Notes under the pieces: model-generated
Seen by the model: only the letters and a program-made list of their open reading frames with translations
Databases searched by the model: none
Told to the model about the DNA's origin: nothing
In this document: positions 1 through 11,503 of the stretch, one piece after another
Position numbering within the stretch: the stretch's first letter is position 1
How the letters are laid out: every line of letters begins with the position of its first letter
NCBI GenBank assembly: GCA_021234155.1
Contig: JAJEKV010000004.1
Location: forward strand, 12,674,716 to 12,738,715
Origin: Isoetes taiwanensis
Lineage: Eukaryota > Streptophyta > Lycopodiopsida > Isoetales > Isoetaceae
Length of the DNA stretch: 64,000 nucleotides
Reading direction: 5' to 3'
Position numbers and translations under genes: made by a program

Positions 1-3000
1 ATGGTTACATCAATTCCTATAGATTCAGGTAATTTTGAACTTACATATTTGTTGTTGATTTCTTTCCTTATTTATTGATGTTTGCTTTAATTCTAGAAAT
101 TACTGTCACAATCCCGAACCTTATGGAGACAATGAAGAGTCTGCATTTCATGAAGATTTGCAACCTTCTTACCATGAAGGTGATTTCCAAGAGTCTGAAG
201 GGTGGCCCCAACAGGGAACTCAAGATGTCCAAAGTGAAGAAGGTGTGCAACCTTCTTTAAGTCGATTTCAAGGAATTGGATTCCTTGAATTTACTTTGAA
301 CTTTTCTTTTGCTAATCTTTGTTGTCTTTCTTGTTATGAAGGGTGTCACCAAGATAATACACAAGGGTGTCATGCTTTTAGAAGGTATAGAGCTGAGTTA
401 AGGAGAAAAGAGAGAGAGCTTAAGAGGGAAAGGGAAATTGCAGCAGATGAAGAAGCATTGCTCCAAGGTGATCTAAGCACATGGAAGAAGAGAATGCTAT
501 CAAAAAAGGTTGCAGTGAAGGTGAAAAAGGTTCTTGTTAATGCAAGTTGTAGGGATAGGAAAGAGATAATTAAGTCTGCTGCAAAGTGGCTACCTGAACT
601 TGTTGTTCCTAACTCCAAGGATGAATCTGTAATGAAGAAAATTGTGGAGAATTTAAAGAACTCTTTTGCAGATCATAAGAATGAGAAGAAAACAGATATT
701 AAGAGGGCAAGAATTGCTGCCATGGTTTATGCTGTCAATACCAATATTAACAAATCAGCATTCTCCAGAACTCTATGCCTGAACAGAAAGATTGTCACAA
801 CTGCTGTAAGAAGAAGAGTAGATGCTGAACTTGGTGAGGGTCCATGGTCCATGTTCAAAAATAAGATTAGATGTGACAAACTCTCTTATGACGAGAGAAA
901 ACTAGTGGTGGATTTTTGGAGACACAATACAAGAGTTTCCCCATGTAAGAAACATGTCATCAAGATAAAAGCAACTTCTGGAAAGAAGATATTGCATGCA
1001 CTACACTTTCTTGAAGAGACACAGGTAATTTTAAAGCAATTTGTTTTCAAATTGTTAAGGTTTAAGATTTTCAACTTAAGGTTGTTGATATGTTGTTCTT
1101 TGTTTTCTCGACAAGTTTTCTTCCAACGATTTGAAAGGCAATATCCATACTTTCAAATATCATTTACAGCATTCCATGCTCTAAAGCCTCCATATGTCAG
1201 GAAGGTAAAAGATAGAGAGACTTGCTGCTGTATCTACCATTTGAGAGTTGACTTTGTGAGACAGGCCATAAACAAAGTAAGATTAGATCAGGACCTCCAT
1301 GGTCCAAATTGCACATGCAATTGTGATGTATGTGGTATAGGACCAACCTGCAATGCATCTAAAGCTACATATGCTTCAACCTCTGAGCTTTGGAGATCTT
1401 TGGTATGTCCTAAGGATGAATCAGAAGAGTGGCATCAACATAATTGTCTGCTGCTTAAATGCAAGGCTTGTGGAAAAAACAAAGTGCCAACTTGTCCAAA
1501 AGAAAGAGATTACAAGTTGAACCATCAAGTAGATTGGAAGACATTTGATAAGGTAATTCAAATTGTTATTCTTAAATGATATATTCTTTTCAGCTCAAAC
1601 TCTTCTTTTGAACATAACAGGTTTATGAGGAGGACAAGGTAACATTTGCTGAGAAGGAAAAACCTGTTAAGAAGAAAGGAGTTGCTGAGAAGACTGCAGG
1701 GAAGAACAAAGGCTTGGTCGGAAGAAAGGTGGTGGCCGGGTAAGATCGCTGCTGAGAATTCGTGACGTAAGAAATGTGGTCTTTGGTAAGACTGTTGATG
1801 AGAATTCAGGTCAGAAAGAAGATCCGAAGGCTAAGAAGAAGGTATTACAAGTAACTTGAAATGTTAAATCCAAAAAGGTGGTACTGATATATGTTTTTGC
1901 TTCTTTTGTAGGAAGCTCCCAAACCTGTCAACAAGCTTGTTTACAAGACGACACCAGTAGCAGAGTTGTTCCAATTTGCTGATACCTTCCTCATTCCATT
2001 CATCCCTCATAATTATGAAGCCAGATGGCAAGCAAAACAGTTTAGGGAGTGTTTGGCAGCTTTTCCAAAGGACACTATAGTTTCAGTGATTGACTTTGCA
2101 GAGAACTACACCTTCAAAATCCAACAAGAAATACAAAGCTTGCATTGGAGGAATGACCAATGCACCATTTTGGTGCACATCACATATAGGCATGCTCCAC
2201 CTTCTACAGAACAGAATAGAAAGATCATTAAGGAAACACATTTTTACATAAGTGATGATAGAGAACATGATGTACTCTTCGTTCAACATTGTTTGCAAAA
2301 ACATGTAGTTTTCCTTTGTCGACAAGGGTGTCCATTACAAGAATCATGTCATGTGGTCTGATGGATGTTCCCATCAATTTAAAGGAGCAAGGATGTTCTA
2401 CTTCCTAGGCAGGTTCTTTCAAAGCACTGGAAAACCAATACACTGGAATTTCTTTGCATCATATCATACTTTTATTTTAGTCTATTGGTTCTTTTTTAAT
2501 TGGCATTTCTTTAAAATTCTCAGAATCAATCCTTGCGGTGAGCATGATGGTCTTTGGTGTTTGTAATAAAAGAGCCCTCACACATGAGATGTTGAAGAGG
2601 AATTCAGTACCACTAAGGAATGCACATGATGCAGTTGTGTTTTGCAGAGCACATTTTAAGTCAGATTGTGACAATGAAGGAGATCATCCTTGCAGGTACA
2701 CAGTAGTTCAGGTTTTACATGTTGTTTGCATTGCATGTTATTTTACATGATTCCTTTTGCAGATATTTTTGGGAGATAGCTATCAATGAGGTTGATAGAA
2801 GTGACAGTCATGATTGTAAGACATTAACAGGTTCCAGAAAGTTGCATTGTATCAGACCTGTGCATTCCAATGACCCTACTCAGGTTGCTCATATGGATTT
2901 CAGTTGCTTCTGTAATTACTGTTGGGCAGGAAAGTTTGGGAAGTGCATAAACAAAAGCAGAATAGGATCTTGGGTTTATTCTGAACTAATTCCAGGTGCT

Positions 3001-3486
3001 GAAGACGAGCTGGAAACATTACAGGGTCCTATCTATGAAGGGGATCATGAATGGGTTTCTGATGTAGTTGATGTTGGGGATAATTTTGCAGTACCATCTG
3101 AGGCCAACAACAAGGAACAGGTAGACTTCTACATCATCAAATGCACTAAGCCTAAATACATTGTAGAGAGGGCCTTTAAAGATGCATGGGGTGCTAAATT
3201 TGCTAGAAGAGAAGTGGTCCTCTCAGGTAAGTATTATAAGTTTTTAGAAGGTAGTGAATTTGAATTGCTTGAAGATGCACCAGAGTGCAATGCATACATC
3301 CACTTGGTCATGTCGTGTTGCTTTGATATGGTGGCTGTAAGTGAAAACATATACAAACTTCCAAAGGATGTTCATGATCATCTTTTAGATCGAGTTTTGG
3401 AGCACAAGAGTAGTCTTTATGCAGATAGCTTAGTAGATGAGGATGAGCCTGCACCGAGTTCTTCAATGAGAAATGGAACCAAATGA
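1..3486 (+). pseudogene. DDE-type DNA transposase pseudogene, 5' end outside window
   Basis: Several exons with GT-AG introns encode a transposase-like protein; the first exon runs in from upstream of the window. A Lys/Arg-rich helical region (about 380-1000) is followed by a Cys-rich segment (CNCDVCGIGPTC near 1315-1350, KCKACGK near 1460). A likely catalytic core follows: VIDFAENY (about 2087-2110), WSDGCSHQFKG (about 2353-2385), then WNFFAS, a probable intron, and GEHDG (about 2530-2550). Animal proteins of unknown function share this D / WSDGC.QFK / HGKG..DG order as I recall, so I read these as the acidic catalytic residues. Lesions: a frameshift at about 2308-2316 just before WSDGC, another at about 2550, and a stop after VVAG near 1741. 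A last exon (2761-3486) is open. The superfamily name is not certain to me. Confidence 0.6.
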
Positions 3487-4544
3487 ATTCTTTACTATCA
3501 TACAAGCATTGCTAGTGCTAACCAAATTGTATTCAATTGTAACATTCATATTCAAGTAATAAAGAAAAGTTTCATTCTTTTTTTACTATTGCAGAATCTA
3601 GTTTGAATAGTAAGAACTAGTTGCGTTTTATTTTGAAATGTAAGATTTGGTTGCGCATCCCGGTAATCCCTCAATTGAGTTGGTGCAGGACCTCCAAGGT
3701 TGCACATGGCAACCAATCTATACCTTGATCTTGCAAGAATGAAGCTCACATTACCACGGTTTGCACCGATTTCCCAATTCGAGAAAAAAAGACCGTGGTA
3801 CTTCAAATGCCAAATGCTAGCAGGCCTTAATGTATTTAGTGTTGAATCCAAATGGTTTATATGCTTGAGAGATGTACTTAAGTAGATATAAAACTTTCTC
3901 TCAAGTCAGATGCACTTAGCTATTTCAAAAGATCGTCATTGACCAGGTCAAAAATTGGTCAATGACCCGGGCAGTGAGCTAAGATTTGCAACAGAGTGTT
4001 CAAAGTTTCTTTAGTAGTATAATCACTTGGAATTGTCTCTGATGATCTTTAAGATTGTGTGCAAGCCATAAACCATGGGAAAGGGCAAATAGAATTTGAG
4101 TCTCTATACATGTTTGAATTGTATTACGAGATACTACGTGGTATTGCGTAATATCAATTGAATTGTTTGAATATCATTTGAATTGTTTTAATTCTTCCGT
4201 GGTATTGCGTAATATCGTTTGAATTGTAAGAATTGGTTCACGGTACAAAACACTTTGCATAAACAAGAGAACTGAACCAATGAAGAAAAAAAATATACAA
4301 AAATTTTAAAGAAGCAGAAAGTTCATATATTCAAGTGGTTACATACATGGTCACATTCAAAAAATTGCAGACCTGTCACATATTCAACATGTAGTTTACA
4401 TATTCAATAACTTAGAGACCTGTCATATATTCACAAAATTGCAGATCATACTCAAAATTTACCTGACAGAGCAGTTAACATTGAAAACTTAAGATTGTTT
4501 CAAAACCAAACTTCAACTTTAACTCCGCAAAGCTAGCAATCCGC
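3487..4544. other. AT-rich intergenic stretch between convergent genes
   Basis: No gene was recognised. A short motif GTGGTATTGCGTAATATC occurs twice, near 4138 and 4199, each followed by TTGAATTG-rich sequence, so part of this spacer is a degenerate direct repeat. The two neighbouring pseudogenes converge here, so it holds both 3' ends. Confidence 0.5.
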
Positions 4545-6060
4545 TTATCCAAATTTCCTTATAAACTTCTCTGCAAGAGTGAGGTCTTCCTCATCAGATT
4601 GGATATCTGTGAATGGTGACTTTGAAGGAGTAGGCTCTTCATGTGTTGGAGCTGTAACTGGAGAAGCAGGTGTAACAGGAGAAGCATGTGTAACAGGAGA
4701 AGCAAGTGGAGAACCTGGTGTAACAGGAGTTGTTGGGATCTCACGTTCGACTAGTTACGCCTTAGGACTTGGATCGACTTCCCGATCTTGCTTTCTTGTT
4801 GTTGCTCCTAAGAATCTTCTTCTTGCCTTTCCTCTTAGCAACAAAATCTTTGGAAATAGGTTTGTCATACTTTCGGTTACAAATGAGTTGGAATCCTCAC
4901 CCATGTCTTTACCTTTTCCTTTCACCTTTGTGACCTTTGTCACCTTCACATCTTCATCGAAGACTCTTCATACTCCTCGGTTACTTCATCTTCATCTCGC
5001 TTTAAAGTAACCAAGTTCTTGCTCAAGCTTGTCGCACTTCTACCCCACAACCTGCCACTGTACAATGCATAGTATCCAAGACAGAACCAAAGCAGCAAAC
5101 ATGAAATTTATGATCACATGATAACTTGATAAGAAAACTGTAATTAGAGCTAAAACTCAAACCACAACCTTCACATCTTTCAACAAATTGATCTCGAGGC
5201 AGATCATAAACACCCATGTGAACTTTGAGTTCCTTCTTACCTTTGGCTGAAATCGCATAGCGGATATGTGTTTGGACTTTATGTTCCAAAACTCCATCCT
5301 ATGGCCATATGCTTCAATATTCACTTCCAAGGATTTGATTTCTTCCTTCAACTTTTCTGCATCAGCAACATTAGCACTCCCAATAGTTTGGAAAGTAAAT
5401 CCATTAAACTTGCTTCTTCTTTCTTCAAGTATGCAACCAAAGCTTGGTTGTTAGGCAAATCTGCACTGTAAAGTTTGATAGATTCTCTCTTCTCTGAAAT
5501 TTGCTTGTACAATAAAGTGCAAGTAGCATCAGCACATTGCACTGCACCTACCTTCTTCAACAAAGCTGCCTTTTTTCCTTTAATTTCTTCTTCAGCTTTC
5601 TTTTGCATGTCTGACAAGCTTCTAATGTGATTGATAATCACATTGAGGTTAGCTTCAAAACAATTTACTTCATGATCTTTACTCTTATGAACTACGAAAA
5701 ATGCGGGAGTCTGGCGCTAAAGATGCCCAATTTACCTTGTAATTTTCGGGTCACCAAAAGCCTTAGGGGTGTTCTCGCCATACAAATGCTCTTGCAAAAC
5801 GAGTCCTCACTTCATTGTTGGTAGGGCCATTCGGTATACTTTTCAAGGAGTTCATTGAACTTCGCTCGAATCTGCACTTGATTTCCTTGATGTTGATCTT
5901 CCCAGACCTCAAAGGAACTTCAAAAACTGATAAAAATTCAGCATTTGATACTTCTTTTGCCTTGATTTGGCTTGGCTTTCTTCCAGACGACTCCACTTTC
6001 CGAAACTCAGCAAATTCATACTGTGTTCTTGCTGGCTTCAGCTGAAATATAATAAAACAA
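4545..6060 (-). pseudogene. Coiled-coil / RING-like zinc-finger pseudogene with SPVT-repeat tail
   Basis: Read on the minus strand, pieces of one protein line up in order. First comes an N-terminal block (6060-5763, with KPSQIKAKEVSNAEFLSVFEV), then a charged coiled coil (5641-5157, with MQKKAEEEIKGKKAALLKK). A Cys/His cluster follows (5190-5030; C-x2-C, then CDHKFHVCC and HCTVAGCG) that resembles a RING-type finger. Next is a basic stretch (KARRRFLGATTRKQ, about 4810) and a Pro/Thr-rich tail with SPVT repeats (4744-4600), ending in an acidic segment and a TAA at 4545-4547. A frameshift near 5270 and an in-frame stop at about 4760 break it. It converges with the transposase pseudogene to its left and may be the accessory gene of that transposon, but that is inference. 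I do not recognise the family. Confidence 0.45.
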
Positions 6061-7830
6061 GAAAAACCCACTTACATTTGAGTACTTTATGCGTTATAAA
6101 TTTGTTTGAAGCACAAACATTTTCTAAAAAAAAAAATAGCAAAAATCGCGATACCTCTCCGCGCTGGGGAGAACTCATGGTATAGTTACAAAAGAGCTGC
6201 CGGAATTGCAAAGGAAGAAAAACAGAGTACAAATACACAAAGCTTGGGAGATAAGTTTGTTCAAGAGCTCGAATGCAAGGTAAGGTGGCTGCGCGCGAAA
6301 ATTCTATGATGATGGCCGTCAGAGTATAACCGTCGGAATTGAAGCCGTCAGAACCCGTCAGTCCGTCACTTCAAACACGTCACGAGCCCATCATGAGCCC
6401 GTCCGTGCTCGTTAATTTAGGTGCTGGTAAGGTGCTATAACTTCAAAAAGTTGGGTAGGTTAAGCAAAAAAGCACCCAATCTTATTTGCTCCATATTAGG
6501 ATGAAAGCACCACTCAAGTTTGTCCTGGAAGTGCCGTTAAGAATAACCATGTTGTCAGTCCTGCTGAAGGTGCTCGACCATCCATAATTACCTTAGCAAG
6601 TGAACTGACTGGTTCAGATCCTAGAAGCATGCCTATAAATGTGCTCCTTGAAACACAGATAGTCATGCATGATGGTAAAGATTCTAACTTATAACATGTT
6701 TGAAGTTGTATATTATCAACAAATATAATTGCTTATAACATTTCCTTTTCACTTTAACAGAAGACCAAGGCGTTGTTGGTTTTGATAGTGGGCCCGAACA
6801 AGCACCTTAGAAACCAAAAAGGATCATTAATGCCTTCCAAATCATCATGTCCTGCATTGAGGAGGAGTTTGAGAATCAGAGCATGGAGTTTGTGTCTACA
6901 GCATTCAAGGTCTCATTGCAAAACTGTTTTCAACCTTGAATTTAGATAAGATGGGATATTCAAGATGGAGAGGAATAAGCCACCTCTCCATCATTACTAA
7001 CTAAGGACCAGCACCTTGTTCTGATGGATGCACATCCATAAAAAATCAAAAGGATATTCACCTGTGACCTTCATACCCATCAACAAAGTGGACATCTGAG
7101 TTTCCTCCTTATTTCTGCAAACGTAAGTCCTTTGTGCTTCAATAACACATGACACATGTGGAAGAGATAACATTTTGCACAACCATCATTGCATCCGCCA
7201 TTTCCTTGCACCATCCACAATAGCAATTAGCGTCAGTAGCCTTTATGTTATGCCATGTTTTAAATGCAAAAAACAGCAGAGATGGCATGGCATCTTGCAA
7301 GGGTTGCTTATGAATGAACAATTGCTTGCTTGGCGCTGCTGCAAAGATGATGCATCAATTGCTTGCTATTAAAAAACAAATAAAATTTCACAACCTGAGT
7401 ACTAAAACTCGTCTATGACAATAATGGTAGACAATCGATGCTTCTGCGCAGGTAAGATCCATGGTTTAGAGGAATCCTTGATGAAAAGAAGGGCTCTCGT
7501 CATAGTGTAAGTGGAAGCAAGTTTATAGAGTCCATGATGTTCACATGTTTAAGACGACATATTGCAGCTATGGTGCGCTCTCGGCAAGCCCATCTAAGAA
7601 GGCTGAGACAATTTTACTAAACGAAGGGTAAGCAAAGCTGCGGTGGAAGGACCCCAAACTCCGAGGAGCCAAACTCCGACAGAGAATAACTTGGGTTTTC
7701 TAATTTTGCTGGCCCTAGGATTCGAAATTAGAGAATTGGACGGTTCAAAATGATTTCAGGTGACATGGCAGGACACGTGGCATAGCTAGAATTTCAAGAA
7801 AGTGGGCAGCTCAGGTTAGGAAACCCTGCT
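6061..7830. other. Gene-poor spacer
   Basis: No supported gene. A CCGTC-rich patch lies at 6310-6410 (CCGTCAG, CCGTCGG and CCGTCAC recur). A short open stretch near 6760-6910 (VVGFDSGPEQAP, a stop, then a Glu-rich piece) may be a gene remnant but is too short to name. Confidence 0.4.
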
Positions 7831-8155
7831 AAATATCTTTAATTAATAATTAATTTAATTAAACATAAATTAAATTAATTCAATGCTCCATTAAAACTTT
7901 TCTTGACTTGGTAGTCGAGAAAAAAGCAATCTCCACGGAAAGCGTCCATACTCTTTTCTTCAAGTATTTGAAAGTGTTATGACGTTACGTTCAAGTTTTA
8001 TTCTCTACCATTGATTTGACGAATATTCTCGGTATTGTGCCAGATCAATGGCCATTAAAGTTTTGACGAAAAAATGCATGCCAATGCCAATGGTGTAGAA
8101 CGAACCTATGGTTAAACCAAAAAAATAAAACAGAAGCAAAATAAAAAAGAAAACC
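7831..8155 (+). repeat. Dispersed repeat, copy A
   Basis: This stretch is repeated in the same orientation at 63474-63755. Shared landmarks, in order, are AATTTAATTAAACATAAATT, a hairpin around CTCGACTTGGTAGTCGAG, GCAATCTCCA.GGAAAGCGTCC, ATGACGTTACGTTCAAGTTT, GTATTGTGCCAGATCAATGG and GTGTAGAACGAACCTATGGT. Copy A carries about 30 extra bases near 7950-7980. The family type is unknown; an LTR or MITE-like element is possible. Confidence 0.8.
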
Positions 8156-8447
8156 AATGGGGTGCTCTTTAATTTGCTACACCCAATCTTGGCACGCCGG
8201 AAGGAGAAACCCCACCCAACCCAATCGGATGTCTACCCCTGCTTTAGAGAATACAGAAACCCAAGCGTGGTTCATAGACTTAAAGCCATAGACTGGAACA
8301 AACGGGATTTTACAGATGGCCAACTCGGACTACAAAGTTCGTTAGGGGTAATGTTGGCCGAGGAGGCCATTCACGCGAAGTGCGACCCACCGGCTCAGGC
8401 GAGCAGTGGGCGCATTCCCTCGTAATGGCCTCTGGCCGAACATTCCC

Positions 8448-8477
8448 CCACGAAATGTTAGGGGTAGGCCACATTTC
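8448..8477 (+). repeat. Inverted-repeat site, left copy (recombination-site-like)
   Basis: A 30 bp stretch beginning CCACGAAATGTTAGGGGTAG recurs in inverted orientation at 11475-11503 with a single-base length difference. Each copy is itself a short inverted repeat: arms CGAAATGT (8451-8458) and ACATTTCG (8471-8478) around a 12 bp asymmetric centre. That layout resembles a tyrosine-recombinase core site. The two copies bracket the recombinase gene. Confidence 0.7.
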
Positions 8478-8675
8478 GCACGTGTGGCCGAATTTTGGGA
8501 CGAAAATGTTTGGGCCAGAATTTTTGGACACTCCACATTTTTGGCTATGGCGAGGTCGGCTATGGCGCTCCCTTAGGCGCTTAGCTTCCTCGTCGACTTT
8601 TTTGCTTGGTGGAGCATCTTTTTGTGTTTTGCGGAGCGTCTGGTGCTGATTTTGGCGGTAGCGCCTCGATTTTGG

Positions 8676-8728
8676 AGTGGCGCCAGCATCATTTCAGTGG
8701 CGCCAGCATCATTTCAGTGGCGCCAGCA
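8676..8728 (+). repeat. 20 bp tandem repeat
   Basis: The unit CGCCAGCATCATTTCAGTGG occurs twice in full (8681-8700 and 8701-8720), with a partial third copy following. It lies in the leader region upstream of the recombinase gene. Confidence 0.9.
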
Positions 8729-9262
8729 GTTTGTGACAGCATTTTCAGAGGTTTGCCATGATTATCTTCGATTTTGATCATGATCATTCGATTTTTTGCA
8801 TAACTTTTGTGAAATAATGCGTCCTAACATGTTTTTTTTGCAGATTTTGTCGCCTGGAGGTACATGCAACTGTAGAATATCATTTCTTGCGAAAGATTTT
8901 GATATTTTGGCGAAATCTTTAGGTAAAGTCACGAGTTCTTGTTATTTTTTCATGTTTCTGCGAGAAAGCTTACTGATCCGTGTGCTTTTTCTGCAGATCT
9001 GTCTGTTGGAGTAACATGCAAGGCTATCCCGACCTTTCTTTCTTGCTTTTGTGCTTTCTTTCAAGCCTATCCCGACCTTTCTTATTTGCTATGCAGATCC
9101 GTGCAAAACTTTCTGCTTGTATCTTGAGCTTTTTGCGTTATCCCTAATATTTCGCAACTAGATTGGTCTGTGATGGCTAAATACCTTGTTTTCATGGCCT
9201 TTTTATTTTTCTTTGTGAACATTATCGCTTATAAGGTTCTGTTCTTTGTCTGGCCTGTAAAG

Positions 9263-9322
9263 ATGGATGCTTCTGTAGATCAGCTAGGTGCCATAGATTA
9301 TCAGACTGCCATAGATGATTAG
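9263..9322 (+). promoter_or_regulatory. In-frame upstream ORF of 19 codons abutting the recombinase start
   Basis: An ATG at 9263 opens MDASVDQLGAIDYQTAIDD and ends in TAG at 9320-9322. The recombinase ATG follows with no gap (TAGATGG). It is in the same frame, so it is either a regulatory uORF or an original N-terminus cut off by a nonsense mutation. Confidence 0.6.
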
Positions 9323-11174
9323 ATGGCTGCTGAGACGTGGCATTCATTTGCCATTCTTTCTGGTGTTGATGAGGACGAAGTTTGTGAAGACGTTGATAAG
9401 TTTTTGGAAGCCTTTCCTTCTGATAAGATTGATGAGTTTGCTGCTGAAATAAAGGACAGTGATTGGTATAATGTGGAGAACAGGTCTATTGGGGTGTCTA
9501 TTTGGGCCAGAAAACGTTTTGATAATTGGAGGAAGGCATTTGGTCTTGATACTAGTGTTCCTATCGAAGAGATTCCATTGAAGGAGTTAAATGATATGCT
9601 AGTGAAGTTTATGCTTCAAGTGAAAAAGAAGAATGGAGATCTGTATCCCGCTGGCAGGTAACTTTTCTATGCAAATTTTTTATTTGGTTTTATGCTGACT
9701 GTTTGTTTTTGCAGCCTTAGTGTTTTATACAGGGCTATTGGAAGAATGATCAGGAAGCATCAAGAGAAAAGGATTGGAGAGACAGGCAAACAGGAAGTGA
9801 GGTTTAATATAATTACAAATGAGATCTTTACTAGAGCTACGTATGCTTTTGTGTTAGCTGCCAGGAGGTCTAGGGTGCAAGGTGTTGGGACTAAAACTGT
9901 TAGGGCACCTTCTATCAGTTTCAGTTTAGAAAGGGATCTGTTAGCAGATGTGGATCATCAGATGACATTTAATCGTGGCTGTCAGAAACGTCTGTGTTTT
10001 TACCTTTGTTCAAGGTTTGGGATTAGGGCAGCGACAGAACTTTATAATTTGTTAGATACTGATCTTTCTCTTGGCAGTGATGACTGTGGTGAGTTTATAG
10101 AATACAGTGAGAGGGAGAGTAAAAATTATCAGGTAACTGCAACAAGATATGATAGCAGTCATTTTAGGGAGCCTGTTCGCACGCATGAGGCAGATTTCGT
10201 GATGACTTTTAAGCAATATATGAGGCATATGCCTGCCAAAGATACTGATGAACCTAGGAGTTTGTTTCTGACTTCTATCAACAGGCCTGCTGGAAATGTA
10301 AGTGCTTTGAATTTTTTTATGTTAGTTCTTTGTTTGAGATTCAAGTTTTATTACTAATTGTTGCTTATCAGGTCTGGTATTCCACCAATAAAGTTGGACT
10401 GAAGATGATAAAATCTTGGCTTAAGACAATGGGGTCTTTAATTGATCATGGGGAGATTTCGAACAAATCTGGACGCGTTGCAACTGTTACACGATTGGCG
10501 ATGGCAGGTGTTCCTGCTGAGGTTGGCATGAGAATCACAGGGCATCGATCTCTTGAAGCGTATGAAAAGTAAGTTGACAGTAATTTTTTTCTGTTTGTTT
10601 CTGTTTGTTTCTTAGGTATGATAGTAATTTTTGTTTGTTTCTTAGGTATGACAGGACCAAAGATATTCAGATGCGTGCTGCTATGTCCATTATCTCTAAT
10701 CCAGTTACTGAAAATGGTGCTCCGAGGACTTATGAATCAGTTTTAGCTGCTGAAATTGAGAAGAAACAAGTTAACGATTGTGCTGGTTCGTCTTCTGCTC
10801 CATCTCGTGTTTTGGTTGCTGTTGATCCAAATGGCAGTTCTGCTCAGCAAGAAACTGTGAAGGAGTCAAGTTCAGTTAAGGGGAAGGAAATTGCTATGCC
10901 AGGAATTTTTGTTTCTAAGGCTCCAGGTATTGGAAATGATAAAGAGAATGCTAGTTTCTATGAGGGTATTTCTGATGAAGCTCTATTGGATTTGAAAATC
11001 CCATCTTCAAAGACTCTTGTCACTGGTAATTCTCTGCAGCACGTTTCTGGATTTTCCTTCTTAGGAAGTGTGAGCAACTGTTTGTTCATTCAGTGCACTG
11101 ATGCCAGTCAGATCAAAGACGCACTCCACAAATATCATGGGCAATCTGATAAATCTTGTAATCCTGATATCTGA
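9323..11174 (+). CDS. Crypton/DUF3504-like tyrosine recombinase, intact, four exons
   Basis: Exons 9323-9657, 9715-10297, 10372-10568 and 10646-11174 splice in frame at GT-AG sites into 547 residues. The N-terminal part has WARKRFDNWRKAFG (61-74), then LNDMLVKFMLQVKKKNGDLY (89-108) followed by the conserved SL..LYRAI. This matches the SAM-like half of DUF3504, the Crypton-derived domain of animal ZMYM and QRICH1 proteins. The catalytic half has FGIR (Arg216), ERESKNYQ (Lys248), NKSGR (Lys338 at the usual His position, Arg341), TGH (His364) and Tyr373, so only the His box departs from the tyrosine-recombinase set. Residues from about 385 onward are Ser-rich and probably disordered. Such enzymes cut and rejoin DNA through a phosphotyrosine bond. 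It is flanked by inverted recombination-site-like repeats (8448, 11475). A mobile-element enzyme is likeliest; a domesticated gene is the alternative. Confidence 0.87.
10611..10650 (+). promoter_or_regulatory. Duplicated 3' splice acceptor, 30 bp apart
   Basis: The acceptor segment TTGTTTCTTAG|GTATGA is present twice, with AG at 10614-10615 and 10644-10645. Both acceptors keep frame and place the catalytic Tyr codon at the exon start. The upstream choice would insert ten residues directly after Tyr-Asp of the active site. The downstream site gives the family-like YDRTK sequence, so I used it. Confidence 0.7.
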
Positions 11175-11474
11175 TAAAACTTGTTGAATGCCTTTATGGC
11201 AATTGAAACTTTGTTTTTTTTTTTAATGAAACTTGTAATCAATTGCAGCTTGCTTGAAGCACTGCAAAATTTTGAATGGAAACTGGAATTTTGAATGTAT
11301 TGGTGAATTGTAAAGAATTGTAAAGAATTTAACTGAATTGTAAAGAATTTAACTGAATTGTGCTGGCAGAAGCACTGCCAGATGGCACTAGCTAGGACAG
11401 CTGGCACTAGCCCTGCCAGGTGTCACAGGAATGTCATAGGAAATTATAGGATGTAAAAGACACGATAATATCAA
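11175..11474. repeat. 3' flank of recombinase gene with 20 bp tandem repeat
   Basis: AT-rich sequence after the stop codon. TAAAGAATTTAACTGAATTG occurs twice in tandem at about 11321-11361. No other gene was seen. Confidence 0.7.
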
Positions 11475-11503
11475 GAAATGTGGCCTACCCTAACATTTCG
11501 TGG
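11475..11503 (-). repeat. Inverted-repeat site, right copy
   Basis: This is the reverse complement of the 8448-8477 site except for one missing G in the central run. The arms GAAATGT (11475-11481) and ACATTTC (11493-11499) are kept. It marks the right side of a roughly 3.06 kb segment holding the recombinase gene. No target-site duplication is visible outside the pair. Confidence 0.7.

Noticed and set aside
4559-4744. Leu-rich protein on the minus strand
   Set aside because: A frame shadow of the SPVT repeat tail, which is the better reading.
8448-11503. Classical terminal inverted repeats of a cut-and-paste transposon
   Set aside because: No target duplication flanks the pair and the enzyme is a tyrosine recombinase, so a recombination-site reading is preferred, though not proven.
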